DNA of 64,000 nucleotides from assembly GCA_014651175.1 (NCBI GenBank), contig BMWJ01000008.1:124001-188000 (forward strand). Direction: 5' to 3'. The notes below the pieces were generated by a model that saw nothing but the letters and a program-made list of their open reading frames with translations, did no database searches and had not been told where the DNA came from. Shown here in pieces: positions 33,462 through 41,486 of the stretch (the stretch's first letter is position 1; each line of letters opens with the position of its first letter). A program made the position numbers and the translations under genes. The stretch comes from Streptomyces clavifer. GTDB lineage: Bacteria > Actinomycetota > Actinomycetes > Streptomycetales > Streptomycetaceae.

Positions 33462-34058
33462 ATGGGCGACTTCTTCGAGCGGATCGTCGATCTGGAGGTG
33501 ACCGGCGAGGAGGCCGGGCCGCTCGCCGGACGGATGGTCGACTGGATGGCCGACGCAGGGCTGATCACCCGCGAGACGACCAGGGACGCGATGTACAGCC
33601 TGTCGGTCGACGTCGGATACGTGCCCGGCCCCGGCTGGGCACGGGCGGTGGCCGACTCCTCGGACGCGTCGTGGATCCCCGGCCCCGTCGCGGTCGTTGT
33701 CGGTCGTGACCACCACGTCGGCGGCCAGGGCGAGAGCGAGGCGGACTCCGCGACCTGCCCGCGGTGCGCCACGACCACCGTGATCATCGACTACCCGGAG
33801 TCGTGGGAGGCCGACCCGGAGGCCTGGCAGCCGTTCCTGGACGGCATCGAGGACTGGAAGGAGACGGGCACCGGCGTGGCGCCCTGCCCCGCCTGCGGAG
33901 CCTCCTCCCCGGTCACCGACTGGGAGTTCGGGCCCGGATTCGCCCTCGGCGCGCTCGCCTTCGACTTCTGGGGCTGGCCGCCGCTCGGCACCCGCTTCCT
34001 GGCGGACTTCCGCAGGCGGCTGGGGCACCGCACCCAGGAGCAGTCGGGCAAGTTCTGA
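33462..34058 (+). CDS. Hypothetical protein with zinc-ribbon cysteines
   Basis: A 198-residue protein from ATG 33462 (GGGAGACG upstream). The N-terminal 80 residues are helical (GDFFERIVDLEVTGEEAGPL). The central part has two Cys pairs, CPRC and CPAC, about 45 residues apart, which could bind one zinc ion. A Trp/Phe-rich C-terminal segment (ALAFDFWGWPPLGTRF) follows. I do not recognise a family beyond other Streptomyces hypothetical proteins. GTG 33375 would give a longer version. Confidence 0.7.
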   Translation: MGDFFERIVDLEVTGEEAGPLAGRMVDWMADAGLITRETTRDAMYSLSVDVGYVPGPGWARAVADSSDASWIPGPVAVVVGRDHHVGGQGESEADSATCPRCATTTVIIDYPESWEADPEAWQPFLDGIEDWKETGTGVAPCPACGASSPVTDWEFGPGFALGALAFDFWGWPPLGTRFLADFRRRLGHRTQEQSGKF

Positions 34059-34162
34059 CCGGCTCCGGCATGCGGTGCGGCAGCAGCGGACTGCGGACGG
34101 CGCAGGGGGCCTTCCAGCAGGCGCTGGGGCGGGCGGCAGGGGTGGCCGCCTCCCCGGCGGTG

Positions 34163-34672
34163 TCACGCCGGCTGCTCGCGCACGTCCACCAGGGTGCCGC
34201 CCGCGTGCCCGATCAGGGTCGCGGGGTCCAGCGCGAAGACGGTGTGCGGAGTGCCCGCGGCGGCCCAGACCACCGGGTGTGCCAGCAGACCGCGGTCGGC
34301 CAGCACCCGGGTCCTCGTCACGTGCCCGAAGGGCGGCACACCGCCGATCGCGTAGCCCGTGGTCTCCCTGACCGTGTCGGCCCCCGCCCGCTTCACCTTC
34401 CCGGCACCCAGCTCCTCGCGTACGCGCTCGACGTCCACCCGGGACGAGCCGTCCATCAGGACCAGGACCGGGGTGCCGTCCGCCTCGAAGATCAACGACT
34501 TGACGATCCGGCCGAGCTCGCAGCCGACGGCCGTCGCGGCCTCCGCCGCGGTGCGGGTGGCGTCCGGGAAGCGGCGTACCTCGACGTCGAGGCCCAGCTC
34601 GCGCAGGGCTGCGGCGAACCGGGGGTGCGCGTCGGAGGGAACGGCGGCGGGGGTGATGTCGGATGTGCTCAT
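34163..34672 (-). CDS. YbaK/EbsC-type aminoacyl-tRNA deacylase
   Basis: A 169-residue YbaK-superfamily protein, which hydrolyses mischarged aminoacyl-tRNAs in trans. RIVKSLIFEADGTPVLVL holds the invariant Lys, ETTGYAIGGVPPFGH carries the substrate-binding Gly-Gly-x-Pro-Pro-x-Gly-H loop, and ALDPATLIGHAGGTLVDV ends the domain. ATG 34672 gives the normal family length. It is followed on the same strand by no close gene; the penicillin-binding protein gene lies 106 bp upstream. Confidence 0.88.
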   Translation of the reverse strand: MSTSDITPAAVPSDAHPRFAAALRELGLDVEVRRFPDATRTAAEAATAVGCELGRIVKSLIFEADGTPVLVLMDGSSRVDVERVREELGAGKVKRAGADTVRETTGYAIGGVPPFGHVTRTRVLADRGLLAHPVVWAAAGTPHTVFALDPATLIGHAGGTLVDVREQPA

Positions 34673-34778
34673 TCCCGCACGTTGGTGAACCGGGCCACGC
34701 ACACGCCAGGGTGAACCGGCCGCGGCGTCCCCGGGCCGGCCCGGGGACGGGTGTTCCGCCCCCGGGCACGCAGCGGGT

Positions 34779-36410
34779 TCAGGAACCCGCCCGCAGCACC
34801 GACGCCACCACCGGGCCCGCCGCGTCGCCGCCGTGGCCGCCGGACTGCACGACCGCCGCCGCGGCGAGGTCGTTGCTGAAGCCGGTGAACCAGCTGTTGG
34901 ACGTTCCCTGCCCGTCGACCTCGGCCGAGCCCGTCTTGGCGCCCTTGTCACCGCCGACCGACGCCATGGCAGCCTTGCCGGTGCCCCAGGAGGCGGTGGC
35001 CCGCATCATGTCGTTCAGCTGCCGGGTGACGTTCTGGGACAGCGAACGCGAGGCCACGGCGAGCTGACGGCCGTCCAGCTCGCGCGGCACGATGACGGGC
35101 TGGCGGAAGGTGCCGGTGCGGGCGGTCGCCGTGATGGACGCGACGTTGAGCGCGTTCATCTGGACCGTGCCCTGGCCGATGTACTGGGCGGCGGCCTCCC
35201 CGCCGACCTCCTCGGGCACGCTGCCGTCGAAGGAGACGACGCCGGTCTTCCAGTCGAGGCCGATCCCGAAGACGTCGCGGGCCTCCTTGGCGAGCGCGGA
35301 GTCGTCGTCCACGTCGTCGATCCTCTTGATGAAGGCCGTGTTGCAGGAGCGCGCGAAGCTGGTGGTGAACGTATCGGTGGCCGGGAGCTCGAAGTGGTCC
35401 AGGTTGTGGAAGGAACGGCCCTCGTACAGCACGTCCTTCGGGCACTCGATCGGGCGGTTCGCCGCGGCCTGCCCTGTCTCGAGCAGCATCGCGGCCGTCA
35501 TGATCTTGAGCGTGGAGCCGGGCGCCTGCTTGCCCTGCATCGCCGCGTTGAAGCCGGTCGCCGGGTTGTTGGCCACCGCGCGGATCGCCCCCGTGGACGG
35601 CCTCACCGCGACCACCGACGCCCCTTCGTACTGCTTGACGGCGGTCTCCGCCGCCGCCTGGACGTTCGCGTCGAGCGTGGTCTGCAGCTCGCCGGGCCGG
35701 CCCTTGACGAGCGTCAGCAGGGTGGTGTCGGGGAGCGCCGTGTCCGCGGGCTCGATCCAGGTCTCCACACCGGCCGTGCCGCCCGCCTCGGAGCCGTACT
35801 TCTCGCGCAGGGTGTCCAGGATCGGACCGAGCGACGGGTACTTCTCCTTGTCCAGCACCTTGCCGTTGCGGTCGACGGCCTGGATCGCCGCAGTGGACGA
35901 CTCACCGGTCCGCAGCGTCGCACCCTCGGTCAGCTGCGGGTGGATCACCGTCGGCTGCCAGTCGACGAGTGCCTTCCCCGTGGTGCGGCCGCGCACCACG
36001 GTCAGTTCGGAGGAGTACGACCAGGGCTTGCTCTTCCCGTCGTACGAGACCGTCGCCTTCACCGTGAACGGCACCTTGGCGCCGACGGCCGTGCCCGGTG
36101 TGATCACGGCTTCGGTGACGTGGGCGTCCTCGGCGTAGCCCGTGAGCAGCGGCTCCGCATCCGTCTGGTTGTCGGTGAGCAGCGCCGCCGCCGTCGCGTC
36201 GCCGGACGCCCAGGCCTTCAGGAAGCCCTTCGACGTCTCCGTTATCTCCGACGCGCTCGGTGGCCCCGTTCTCACCTCGGCGGACGCGGCCTCGGCCTCC
36301 GTACCGCCGGCACTGCCGCCCCCGACCACGCTGTACGCGCCGTAACCGATCCCGCCGGCCACCAGCACGAACACTCCGCCGACCACGGCGACCTTCGCTC
36401 CACTGCGCAT
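34779..36410 (-). CDS. Penicillin-binding transpeptidase with NTF2-like (MecA-N) domain
   Basis: A 543-residue class B-like penicillin-binding protein. One N-terminal membrane anchor (residues 7-28) is followed by an NTF2-like domain (SEITETSKGFLKAWASGDATAA, about 50-165) as in MecA and PenA-type proteins. A dimerisation region comes next, then the transpeptidase with the three active-site motifs STLK (Ser299), SCN (355-357) and KTG (492-494). It cross-links peptidoglycan outside the membrane. GGGGAGGGGG lies 9 nt before ATG 36410, and a 26-bp palindrome lies further upstream. Confidence 0.92.
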   Translation of the reverse strand: MRSGAKVAVVGGVFVLVAGGIGYGAYSVVGGGSAGGTEAEAASAEVRTGPPSASEITETSKGFLKAWASGDATAAALLTDNQTDAEPLLTGYAEDAHVTEAVITPGTAVGAKVPFTVKATVSYDGKSKPWSYSSELTVVRGRTTGKALVDWQPTVIHPQLTEGATLRTGESSTAAIQAVDRNGKVLDKEKYPSLGPILDTLREKYGSEAGGTAGVETWIEPADTALPDTTLLTLVKGRPGELQTTLDANVQAAAETAVKQYEGASVVAVRPSTGAIRAVANNPATGFNAAMQGKQAPGSTLKIMTAAMLLETGQAAANRPIECPKDVLYEGRSFHNLDHFELPATDTFTTSFARSCNTAFIKRIDDVDDDSALAKEARDVFGIGLDWKTGVVSFDGSVPEEVGGEAAAQYIGQGTVQMNALNVASITATARTGTFRQPVIVPRELDGRQLAVASRSLSQNVTRQLNDMMRATASWGTGKAAMASVGGDKGAKTGSAEVDGQGTSNSWFTGFSNDLAAAAVVQSGGHGGDAAGPVVASVLRAGS

Positions 36411-36432
36411 CTGCGGTCCCCCTCCCCAGGAG

Positions 36433-36458
36433 TCCCCCTTGAACGTGTTCAAGGGGGA
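36433..36458. promoter_or_regulatory. Perfect 26-bp palindrome upstream of the penicillin-binding protein gene
   Basis: TCCCCCTTGAAC and GTTCAAGGGGGA are perfect 12-bp arms around GT, 23 bp before ATG 36410. It may be an operator for a TetR- or GntR-type repressor or, in RNA, a very stable leader hairpin. Confidence 0.7.
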
Positions 36459-36574
36459 TGTCCTCGGCACTGTACGGGACGGGGGTGACGGGTGAGGGGG
36501 TTGTTATCGGACCGCTACGCACCGGGCGAGAGCGCTCTCCTGGAGGCTCGTGCCGTTCGTGCCCGCCTGTCCGG

Positions 36575-38341
36575 TCACACCCAGGTGTCCAGCCACATCC
36601 GGTCCCGCCAGGCGTCCTCCGGCAGGGACGTGCCCGTGTAGATCGGCCAGAAGTAGATGAAGTTCCAGACGATCAGCAGCACCAGCACCCCCGCCGCGAC
36701 CGCCCCCACCGTCCGTCGGCGCTCGCCCGCCGGATCGCCGGTGCTCAGACCCGGCTCGTGCTCGGTTCCCCGGCCGGCCGGGGGACCCAGCAGGGCGCCG
36801 ATCAGCATCGTCACCGCCAGGCAGAGGAACGGTACGAACACGACCGCGTAGAACAGGAAGATCGTCCGCTCCTGGTAGAAGAACCAGGGCACCCAGCCCG
36901 CCGCCACGCCGCAGGCGATCGCGCCCGCCCGCCAGTCGCGGCGGAAGAACCAGCGCCACAGCACGTACAGCAGTGCCACGCAGCCCGCCCACCACAGCAG
37001 CGGGGTGCCGATCGCCAGCACCTCGCGGGCGCACTTGCCCGTCGCCGACGCGGTGCAGCCCGCCTCCTCCTCGTAGAAGTACGAGACGGGCCGGCCCAGC
37101 ACGATCCAGCTCCACGGGTTGGACTCGTACGTGTGGCCCGAGGTCAGGCCGATGTGGAACTCGTACACCTGGTGCTCGTAGTGCCACAGGCTGCGCAGCC
37201 AGTCCGGCAGCCAGGTGAAGCTGCCGCCCTTGCCCTCGGTGGCCGCCCAGTTGCGGTAGTAGCCCTTGTCCGTGACGATCCAGCCGGTCCACGACACGAG
37301 GTACGTGCCGATCGCGACCGGCACCGTGGAGACGAACGCGGGCAGCAGGTCCCGCAGCACCACGGCGCGGTACGGCTGCCGCGCACCCGCGGTGCGCCGC
37401 GCGCCCACGTCCCAGAGCACCGCCAGCACGCCGAACGCGGCCAGGATGTAGAGCCCGTTCCACTTGGTGGCGAAGGCCAGGCCGAGCATCACGCCGGCGG
37501 CGATCCGCCAGGGGCGCAGGCCGAGGCGGAGGGTCTCGGCGACGTGGACGTCCGGGCGCAGCAGTCCCCCCTCGTCGACCGGCAGCGCGGCGGCCAGCCT
37601 GCGGCGGGCCCAGTCACGGTCGATGAGGAAGCAGCCGAAGGCGGCGAGGACGAAGAACATCAGCACCAGGTCGAGGAGCGCGGTGCGGCTCATCACGAAG
37701 TGCAGCCCGTCCACGGCCAGCAGCGTGCCCGCGAGGCAGCCGAGGAACGTGGAGCGGAAGAGCCGGCGGCCGATCCGGCACAGCATCAGCACCGAGACGG
37801 TGCCGAGCAGCGCCACCATGAAGCGCCAGCCGAACGGGGTGAAGCCGAAGATCTGCTCGCCGATGCCGATGATCCACTTGCCGACCGGCGGATGCACGAC
37901 GTAGCCGGGGTCCACCGGGATGTCCACCGAGGACGGGTCCCTGAGGATCAGCTTGTCGACGTCCTTGGGCCAGGAACCCTCGTAGCCCTGGTTGATCAGG
38001 GCCCAGGCGTCCTTGGCGTAGTACGTCTCGTCGAATATCACCGCCTTCGGACTGCCGAGGTTCCAGAACCGCAGCACGCCGGCCACCAGGGCCACCAGGA
38101 GCGGCCCGCCCCACGCCGACCAGCGGACCAGGCGGTTCGCCAGGGTGGGGGGCACGGCGAGCACGTCCCAGAACTGCCGCCCGGGCAGGGTGTACGGGGG
38201 GTCCAGGCGCTCGCGCAGCCCCGTTTCCGGCCGTGGGGAATGGCCGAAGCGGCGCAGCCGCTGCTGCCAGGAAGGCAGCTGGTCGCCGGTGTGCTCCCCG
38301 GCGTCGTGGCCCTGCCGGGCTTCGGGCGCAGTACTCGTCAC
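36575..38341 (-). CDS. pmt: Dolichyl/polyprenyl-phosphate-mannose-protein mannosyltransferase
   Basis: A 588-residue multi-membrane enzyme of the PMT family (GT39), which O-mannosylates secreted proteins using polyprenyl-phosphate mannose; in Streptomyces it acts on lipoproteins and cell-wall enzymes and serves as part of a phage receptor system. The conserved first loop is VIFDETYYAKDAW with the catalytic Asp-Glu. HPPVGKWIIGIGE and the later WHYEHQVYEFH with HTYESNPWSW are further PMT landmarks. About ten membrane segments are visible. GTG 38341 was chosen because a -10 lies 6 nt upstream. Confidence 0.92.
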   Translation of the reverse strand: MTSTAPEARQGHDAGEHTGDQLPSWQQRLRRFGHSPRPETGLRERLDPPYTLPGRQFWDVLAVPPTLANRLVRWSAWGGPLLVALVAGVLRFWNLGSPKAVIFDETYYAKDAWALINQGYEGSWPKDVDKLILRDPSSVDIPVDPGYVVHPPVGKWIIGIGEQIFGFTPFGWRFMVALLGTVSVLMLCRIGRRLFRSTFLGCLAGTLLAVDGLHFVMSRTALLDLVLMFFVLAAFGCFLIDRDWARRRLAAALPVDEGGLLRPDVHVAETLRLGLRPWRIAAGVMLGLAFATKWNGLYILAAFGVLAVLWDVGARRTAGARQPYRAVVLRDLLPAFVSTVPVAIGTYLVSWTGWIVTDKGYYRNWAATEGKGGSFTWLPDWLRSLWHYEHQVYEFHIGLTSGHTYESNPWSWIVLGRPVSYFYEEEAGCTASATGKCAREVLAIGTPLLWWAGCVALLYVLWRWFFRRDWRAGAIACGVAAGWVPWFFYQERTIFLFYAVVFVPFLCLAVTMLIGALLGPPAGRGTEHEPGLSTGDPAGERRRTVGAVAAGVLVLLIVWNFIYFWPIYTGTSLPEDAWRDRMWLDTWV

Positions 38342-38347
38342 CGCGCC

Positions 38348-38353
38348 ATCGTA
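38348..38353 (-). promoter_or_regulatory. -10 element of pmt (leaderless)
   Basis: On the minus strand TACGAT ends 6 nt before GTG 38341. It lies 50 bp from the divergent rsmI start. Confidence 0.5.
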
Positions 38354-38403
38354 GGGAACGCATCTGTGCGAGTGGTGCCGCCCGTGCTGGGAGGATGGCC
38401 GAT

Positions 38404-39291
38404 GTGACTGGAACGACTGGAACGCTCGTACTCGCAGGGACCCCCATCGGCGATGTGGCGGACGCCCCGCCACGGCTCGCCGCCGAACTGGAGACGGCCG
38501 ACGTGGTGGCCGCCGAGGACACCCGTCGGCTGCGCCGGCTCACCCAGGCGCTGGGCATCCACACGACGGGGCGCGTCGTCTCCTACTTCGAGGGGAACGA
38601 GTCGGCGCGTACGCCCGAACTCGTCGAGGCGCTGGTCAACGGCGCGCGCGTCCTGCTGGTCACCGACGCCGGGATGCCGTCGGTCTCCGACCCCGGCTAC
38701 CGGCTCGTGGCCGCGGCCGTCGAGAAGGACATCAAGGTCACCGCCGTCCCGGGGCCGTCGGCCGTGCTGACGGCGCTCGCCCTGTCCGCGCTGCCGGTGG
38801 ACCGGTTCTGCTTCGAGGGCTTCCTGCCGCGCAAGGCGGGCGAGCGGCTCGGGAAACTCCGCGAGGTCGCGGACGAGCGCCGCACGATGGTCTTCTTCGA
38901 GGCACCGCACCGGCTGGACGACACCCTGGCCGCGATGGCCGAGGTGTTCGGCGCGGACCGCAGGGCCGCCGTGTGCCGGGAGCTCACCAAGACGTACGAG
39001 GAAGTGAAGCGCGGCCCGCTGGGCGAGCTGGCCAGCTGGGCGGCCGAGGGCGTGCGCGGCGAGATCACCGTCGTCGTGGAGGGCGCCACGGACTCCGGGA
39101 ACGAAGGTCTGGACGCCGAGGAGCTGGTGCGCAGGGTGCAGGTGCGCGAGGAGGCGGGGGAGCGGCGCAAGGAGGCCATCGCGGCGGTCGCCGCCGAGGC
39201 GGGTCTGCCCAAGCGCGAGGTGTTCGATGCGGTGGTCGCGGCAAAGAACGCGGCCAGGAACGGCCCTGCGGAGGGCAAGGGACCGGCCTGA
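38404..39291 (+). CDS. rsmI: 16S rRNA (cytidine(1402)-2'-O)-methyltransferase RsmI
   Basis: A 295-residue tetrapyrrole-methylase-fold enzyme that 2'-O-methylates C1402 in the ribosomal decoding centre. Family motifs are TLVLAGTPIGDVADAP, AEDTRRLRRL, TDAGMPSVSDPGYRLV and PGPSAVLTALALS, then EGFLPRKAGER and FFEAPHRLDDTL. GTG 38404 is preferred to ATG 38395 because GGGAGG (38390-38395) is correctly spaced only for the GTG. It is divergent from pmt. Confidence 0.95.
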   Translation: MTGTTGTLVLAGTPIGDVADAPPRLAAELETADVVAAEDTRRLRRLTQALGIHTTGRVVSYFEGNESARTPELVEALVNGARVLLVTDAGMPSVSDPGYRLVAAAVEKDIKVTAVPGPSAVLTALALSALPVDRFCFEGFLPRKAGERLGKLREVADERRTMVFFEAPHRLDDTLAAMAEVFGADRRAAVCRELTKTYEEVKRGPLGELASWAAEGVRGEITVVVEGATDSGNEGLDAEELVRRVQVREEAGERRKEAIAAVAAEAGLPKREVFDAVVAAKNAARNGPAEGKGPA

Positions 39292-39420
39292 CGGTAAAGG
39301 GCGGGCCGCGTACCCGGCCCCCTTGGCCATGGACGGGCCAAAAGCGTTCCAACACTCGGCAGACCTGGTGCATCGCCACCGGGAAAGGCGTCCACTGGAA
39401 GGTGGAACGCACCACCCGGA

Positions 39421-39453
39421 GTGCTTGTCCGGAGTGCTTGTCCGGCGGACAAG
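39421..39453. repeat. 13-bp direct repeat and palindrome in a gene leader
   Basis: GTGCTTGTCCGG occurs twice with a 13-bp period (39421 and 39434). The second copy opens a perfect palindrome CTTGTCC-GGC-GGACAAG (39437-39453), just before the ribosome-binding site of the gene at 39464. It may be an operator or a leader hairpin. Confidence 0.6.
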
Positions 39454-39463
39454 AGGAGCAGGC

Positions 39464-39844
39464 ATGAGTGAGATCGCAGCAAACACCGTTCACGAGGCGT
39501 ACGCGTTCGCGTGCATGCGCTGCGGGTACGGCTGGGAACAGGCCTACGAGATAGCGCACCACGTGGACGGCGCCGGGCACGCGTACGTGGTGTACGAGGC
39601 GGACGGGGAACGCGTGCCCTCGCCCCTGTCCACACCGACCTGCACGAACTGCGGCGGGCACGTGGTCCGGATCATGCGGGCCGGCCGGGTCTCCACCGTG
39701 CAGCAGCTGCTCCAGCAGAAGAGGGCCGGGCGGCCCGAGGAGGCCGTCGAGGAGACGGCCGCACCCGCCGCCGTCCTGGCACCGGGCACCGCGCCGCGTC
39801 ACTGGCAGCTGTCCGACCTGCTGCATCCCTTCCACCGGCGGTGA
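39464..39844 (+). CDS. Hypothetical zinc-ribbon protein
   Basis: A 126-residue protein beginning MSEIAANTVHEAYAFACMRCGYGWEQ. Two Cys pairs, CMRC (residues 17-20) and CTNC (residues 60-63), frame a beta-rich domain and probably bind zinc. The C-terminal part is an Ala/Pro-rich tail ending HPFHRR. GAGGAG precedes ATG 39464. The family occurs widely in Streptomyces next to rsmI/tatD but has no known function to me. Confidence 0.78.
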   Translation: MSEIAANTVHEAYAFACMRCGYGWEQAYEIAHHVDGAGHAYVVYEADGERVPSPLSTPTCTNCGGHVVRIMRAGRVSTVQQLLQQKRAGRPEEAVEETAAPAAVLAPGTAPRHWQLSDLLHPFHRR

Positions 39845-39870
39845 AGAGGGCTCCCCTCCACCGGCGGTGA
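39831..39870. repeat. 14-bp direct repeat at the end of the zinc-ribbon gene
   Basis: TCCACCGGCGGTGA is present at 39831-39844, where it contains the stop codon, and again at 39857-39870, a 26-bp period. Each copy has the small palindrome ACCGGCGGT. The copies probably arose by local duplication. Confidence 0.6.
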
Positions 39871-39889
39871 GAAGGGGCCCGTGCCCTCG

Positions 39890-39895
39890 TAGAGT
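39890..39895 (+). promoter_or_regulatory. -10 element of tatD (leaderless)
   Basis: TAGAGT ends 6 nt before ATG 39902, with no Shine-Dalgarno sequence between them. Confidence 0.55.
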
Positions 39896-39901
39896 CGGGG
39901 C

Positions 39902-40768
39902 ATGAGCCGTACCGACGCGCCGCCGCTGCCCGAACCCCTCCGGGTCCCGGTCGCCGATTCGCACACCCATCTGGACATGCAGGACGCAACCGTCGAGGAG
40001 AGCCTCGCGCGGGCGGCGGCGGTCAACGTGACCGCCGTCGTCCAGGTGGGCTGCGACGTGGAGGGTTCGCGCTGGGCCGCCGCGACCGCCGCCGCGCATC
40101 CCTCCGTCCACGCCTCCGTGGCCCTCCACCCCAACGAGGCCCCGCGCATCGTGCACGGCGACCCGGAGGGTTCGGCGCGGCAGGGGGTCCGCGAGCCGGG
40201 CGGGAGGGCGGCGCTGGACGAGGCGCTCGCCGAGATCGACGCCCTGGCCGCCCTCGACCACGTACGCGGTGTCGGGGAGACCGGGCTCGACCACTTCCGT
40301 ACGGGCCCCGAGGGCGTGGCCGCCCAGGAGGAGTCCTTCCGGGCGCACATCGAGATCGCCAAGCGGCACGGCAAGGCCCTCGTCATCCACGACCGTGACG
40401 CGCACGCCGACGTGCTGCGGATCCTGGCCGACGCCGGTGCGCCGGAGCGGACGGTCTTCCACTGCTACTCCGGTGACGCGGACATGGCCCGGATCTGCGC
40501 GGCGGCCGGGTACTTCATGTCGTTCGCCGGCAACGTCACGTTCAAGAACGCCCAGCCGCTGCGGGACGCGCTGGCCGTGGCGCCGACGGAGCTCGTGCTC
40601 GTCGAGACGGACGCCCCGTTCCTCACCCCGGCCCCGTACCGCGGACGGCCGAACGCTCCCTACCTCATTCCGGTGACGCTCCGTGCGATGGCCGAGGTAC
40701 GGGGGACCGACGAGGACACCCTGGCCGCCGCCGTCTACGAGAACACCGCGCGCGCATTCGATTTCTGA
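39902..40768 (+). CDS. tatD: TatD-family metal-dependent deoxyribonuclease
   Basis: A 288-residue TIM-barrel hydrolase. The N-terminal ADSHTHLDM has the HxH metal ligands. GVGETGLDHF carries the Glu ligand, VIHDRDAHAD and VFHCYSGD carry His ligands, and VETDAPFLTP the final Asp. TatD proteins are 3'-5' exonucleases in DNA repair and turnover. The gene order tatD, rpf-like, rsmA, ispE is the conserved actinobacterial cluster (Rv1008-Rv1011 in Mycobacterium tuberculosis). Confidence 0.93.
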   Translation: MSRTDAPPLPEPLRVPVADSHTHLDMQDATVEESLARAAAVNVTAVVQVGCDVEGSRWAAATAAAHPSVHASVALHPNEAPRIVHGDPEGSARQGVREPGGRAALDEALAEIDALAALDHVRGVGETGLDHFRTGPEGVAAQEESFRAHIEIAKRHGKALVIHDRDAHADVLRILADAGAPERTVFHCYSGDADMARICAAAGYFMSFAGNVTFKNAQPLRDALAVAPTELVLVETDAPFLTPAPYRGRPNAPYLIPVTLRAMAEVRGTDEDTLAAAVYENTARAFDF

Positions 40769-40826
40769 CCCCCGCCGCCGTCACAGCGGGTGAGCACGTG
40801 ACGTCCCGAGGCGACGGAAGTGTGGC

Positions 40827-40832
40827 TACGAT
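40827..40832 (+). promoter_or_regulatory. -10 element upstream of the Rpf-locus gene
   Basis: TACGAT lies 42 nt before GTG 40875, leaving a short leader with AGGAG at 40866-40870. The intergenic region is only 106 bp, too short to hold the c-di-AMP riboswitch often found ahead of rpf genes. Confidence 0.45.
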
Positions 40833-40874
40833 GCCCGCCCAACGGGGTCGGCAGGCCGGATCTTCAGGAGCGTC

Positions 40875-41477
40875 GTGGGCCATGTGCAGGGCAGTCACAG
40901 GACGGTGCGCGGCAGTCGGCGTACGGGCGCCGGGGTACCGGCTGGATCGGCGCCGCGCTCCCTGCACGAGGCGGCCACGGTCGTCGCCCGGGTGAGGCGG
41001 GTCGCGCCGCCGGTGCACGACCCGACCGCGCTCGACGTCCCGCCGCCCCGGCAGGCCATCCGGCCGGCCGCCCCTGCCGCCCACCCGGCCGTGGCCCCGA
41101 GGGCCCCCGCCCGCCGGTACCGGGAAGCGGCGCGGCGCCTGCGGCGGCTCCTTCCGCAGGCACTGGTCGTCGCCTTCCTGGCCGGCGGTACCTCCGCGTT
41201 CCTGGCCCACGACAAGGCCGTGCGGGTCTGCGTCGACGGGACGTCGACCACCGTGCACACCTTCGCCGACGACGTCGGGGAGCTCCTCGACGCCGAGGGC
41301 GTCACGGTCGGCAGCCGCGACACCGTCGCCCCGGCCCCGGGCACCGGACTCGTGGACGGCGACGAGGTCGTCGTCCGGAGGGAGGCGCGGGGTGACCGGG
41401 GAACCGCGGAGACGGAGGGGCACCGGGATGCCCGGTCCGGGGCGGGCGGCGGGGCCCCGGCCCCGCGGCGGCCGTAG
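40875..41477 (+). CDS. DUF348 (ubiquitin-like) protein at the rpfB position, lacking G5 and Rpf domains
   Basis: A 200-residue protein between tatD and rsmA, where actinobacteria usually encode a resuscitation-promoting factor (DUF348 repeats, G5 domain and a lytic Rpf domain). Here a long basic/proline-rich N-terminus leads to one membrane segment (LVVAFLAGGTSAFLAH, about 97-112). A single DUF348 domain follows (VRVCVDGTSTTVHTFADDVGELLDAEGVTVG with DGDEVVVRR), and the protein ends after a Gly/Ala/Arg-rich tail. No G5 or transglycosylase sequence remains before rsmA, which starts 10 nt later. It is either a reduced, non-lytic derivative or a deletion remnant. GTG 40875 follows AGGAG. Confidence 0.8.
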   Translation: MGHVQGSHRTVRGSRRTGAGVPAGSAPRSLHEAATVVARVRRVAPPVHDPTALDVPPPRQAIRPAAPAAHPAVAPRAPARRYREAARRLRRLLPQALVVAFLAGGTSAFLAHDKAVRVCVDGTSTTVHTFADDVGELLDAEGVTVGSRDTVAPAPGTGLVDGDEVVVRREARGDRGTAETEGHRDARSGAGGGAPAPRRP

Positions 41478-41480
41478 GCT
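41475..41480 (+). promoter_or_regulatory. -10 element of rsmA (leaderless)
   Basis: TAGGCT contains the stop codon of the preceding gene and ends 6 nt before GTG 41487, so rsmA-ispE can be transcribed separately. Confidence 0.5.
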
Positions 41481-41486
41481 TAACGG

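Noticed and set aside
36441-36450. LexA (SOS) box in GAACGTGTTC upstream of the penicillin-binding protein
   Set aside because: The actinobacterial SOS box needs four bases between GAAC and GTTC; here there are two, and the symmetry extends far beyond.
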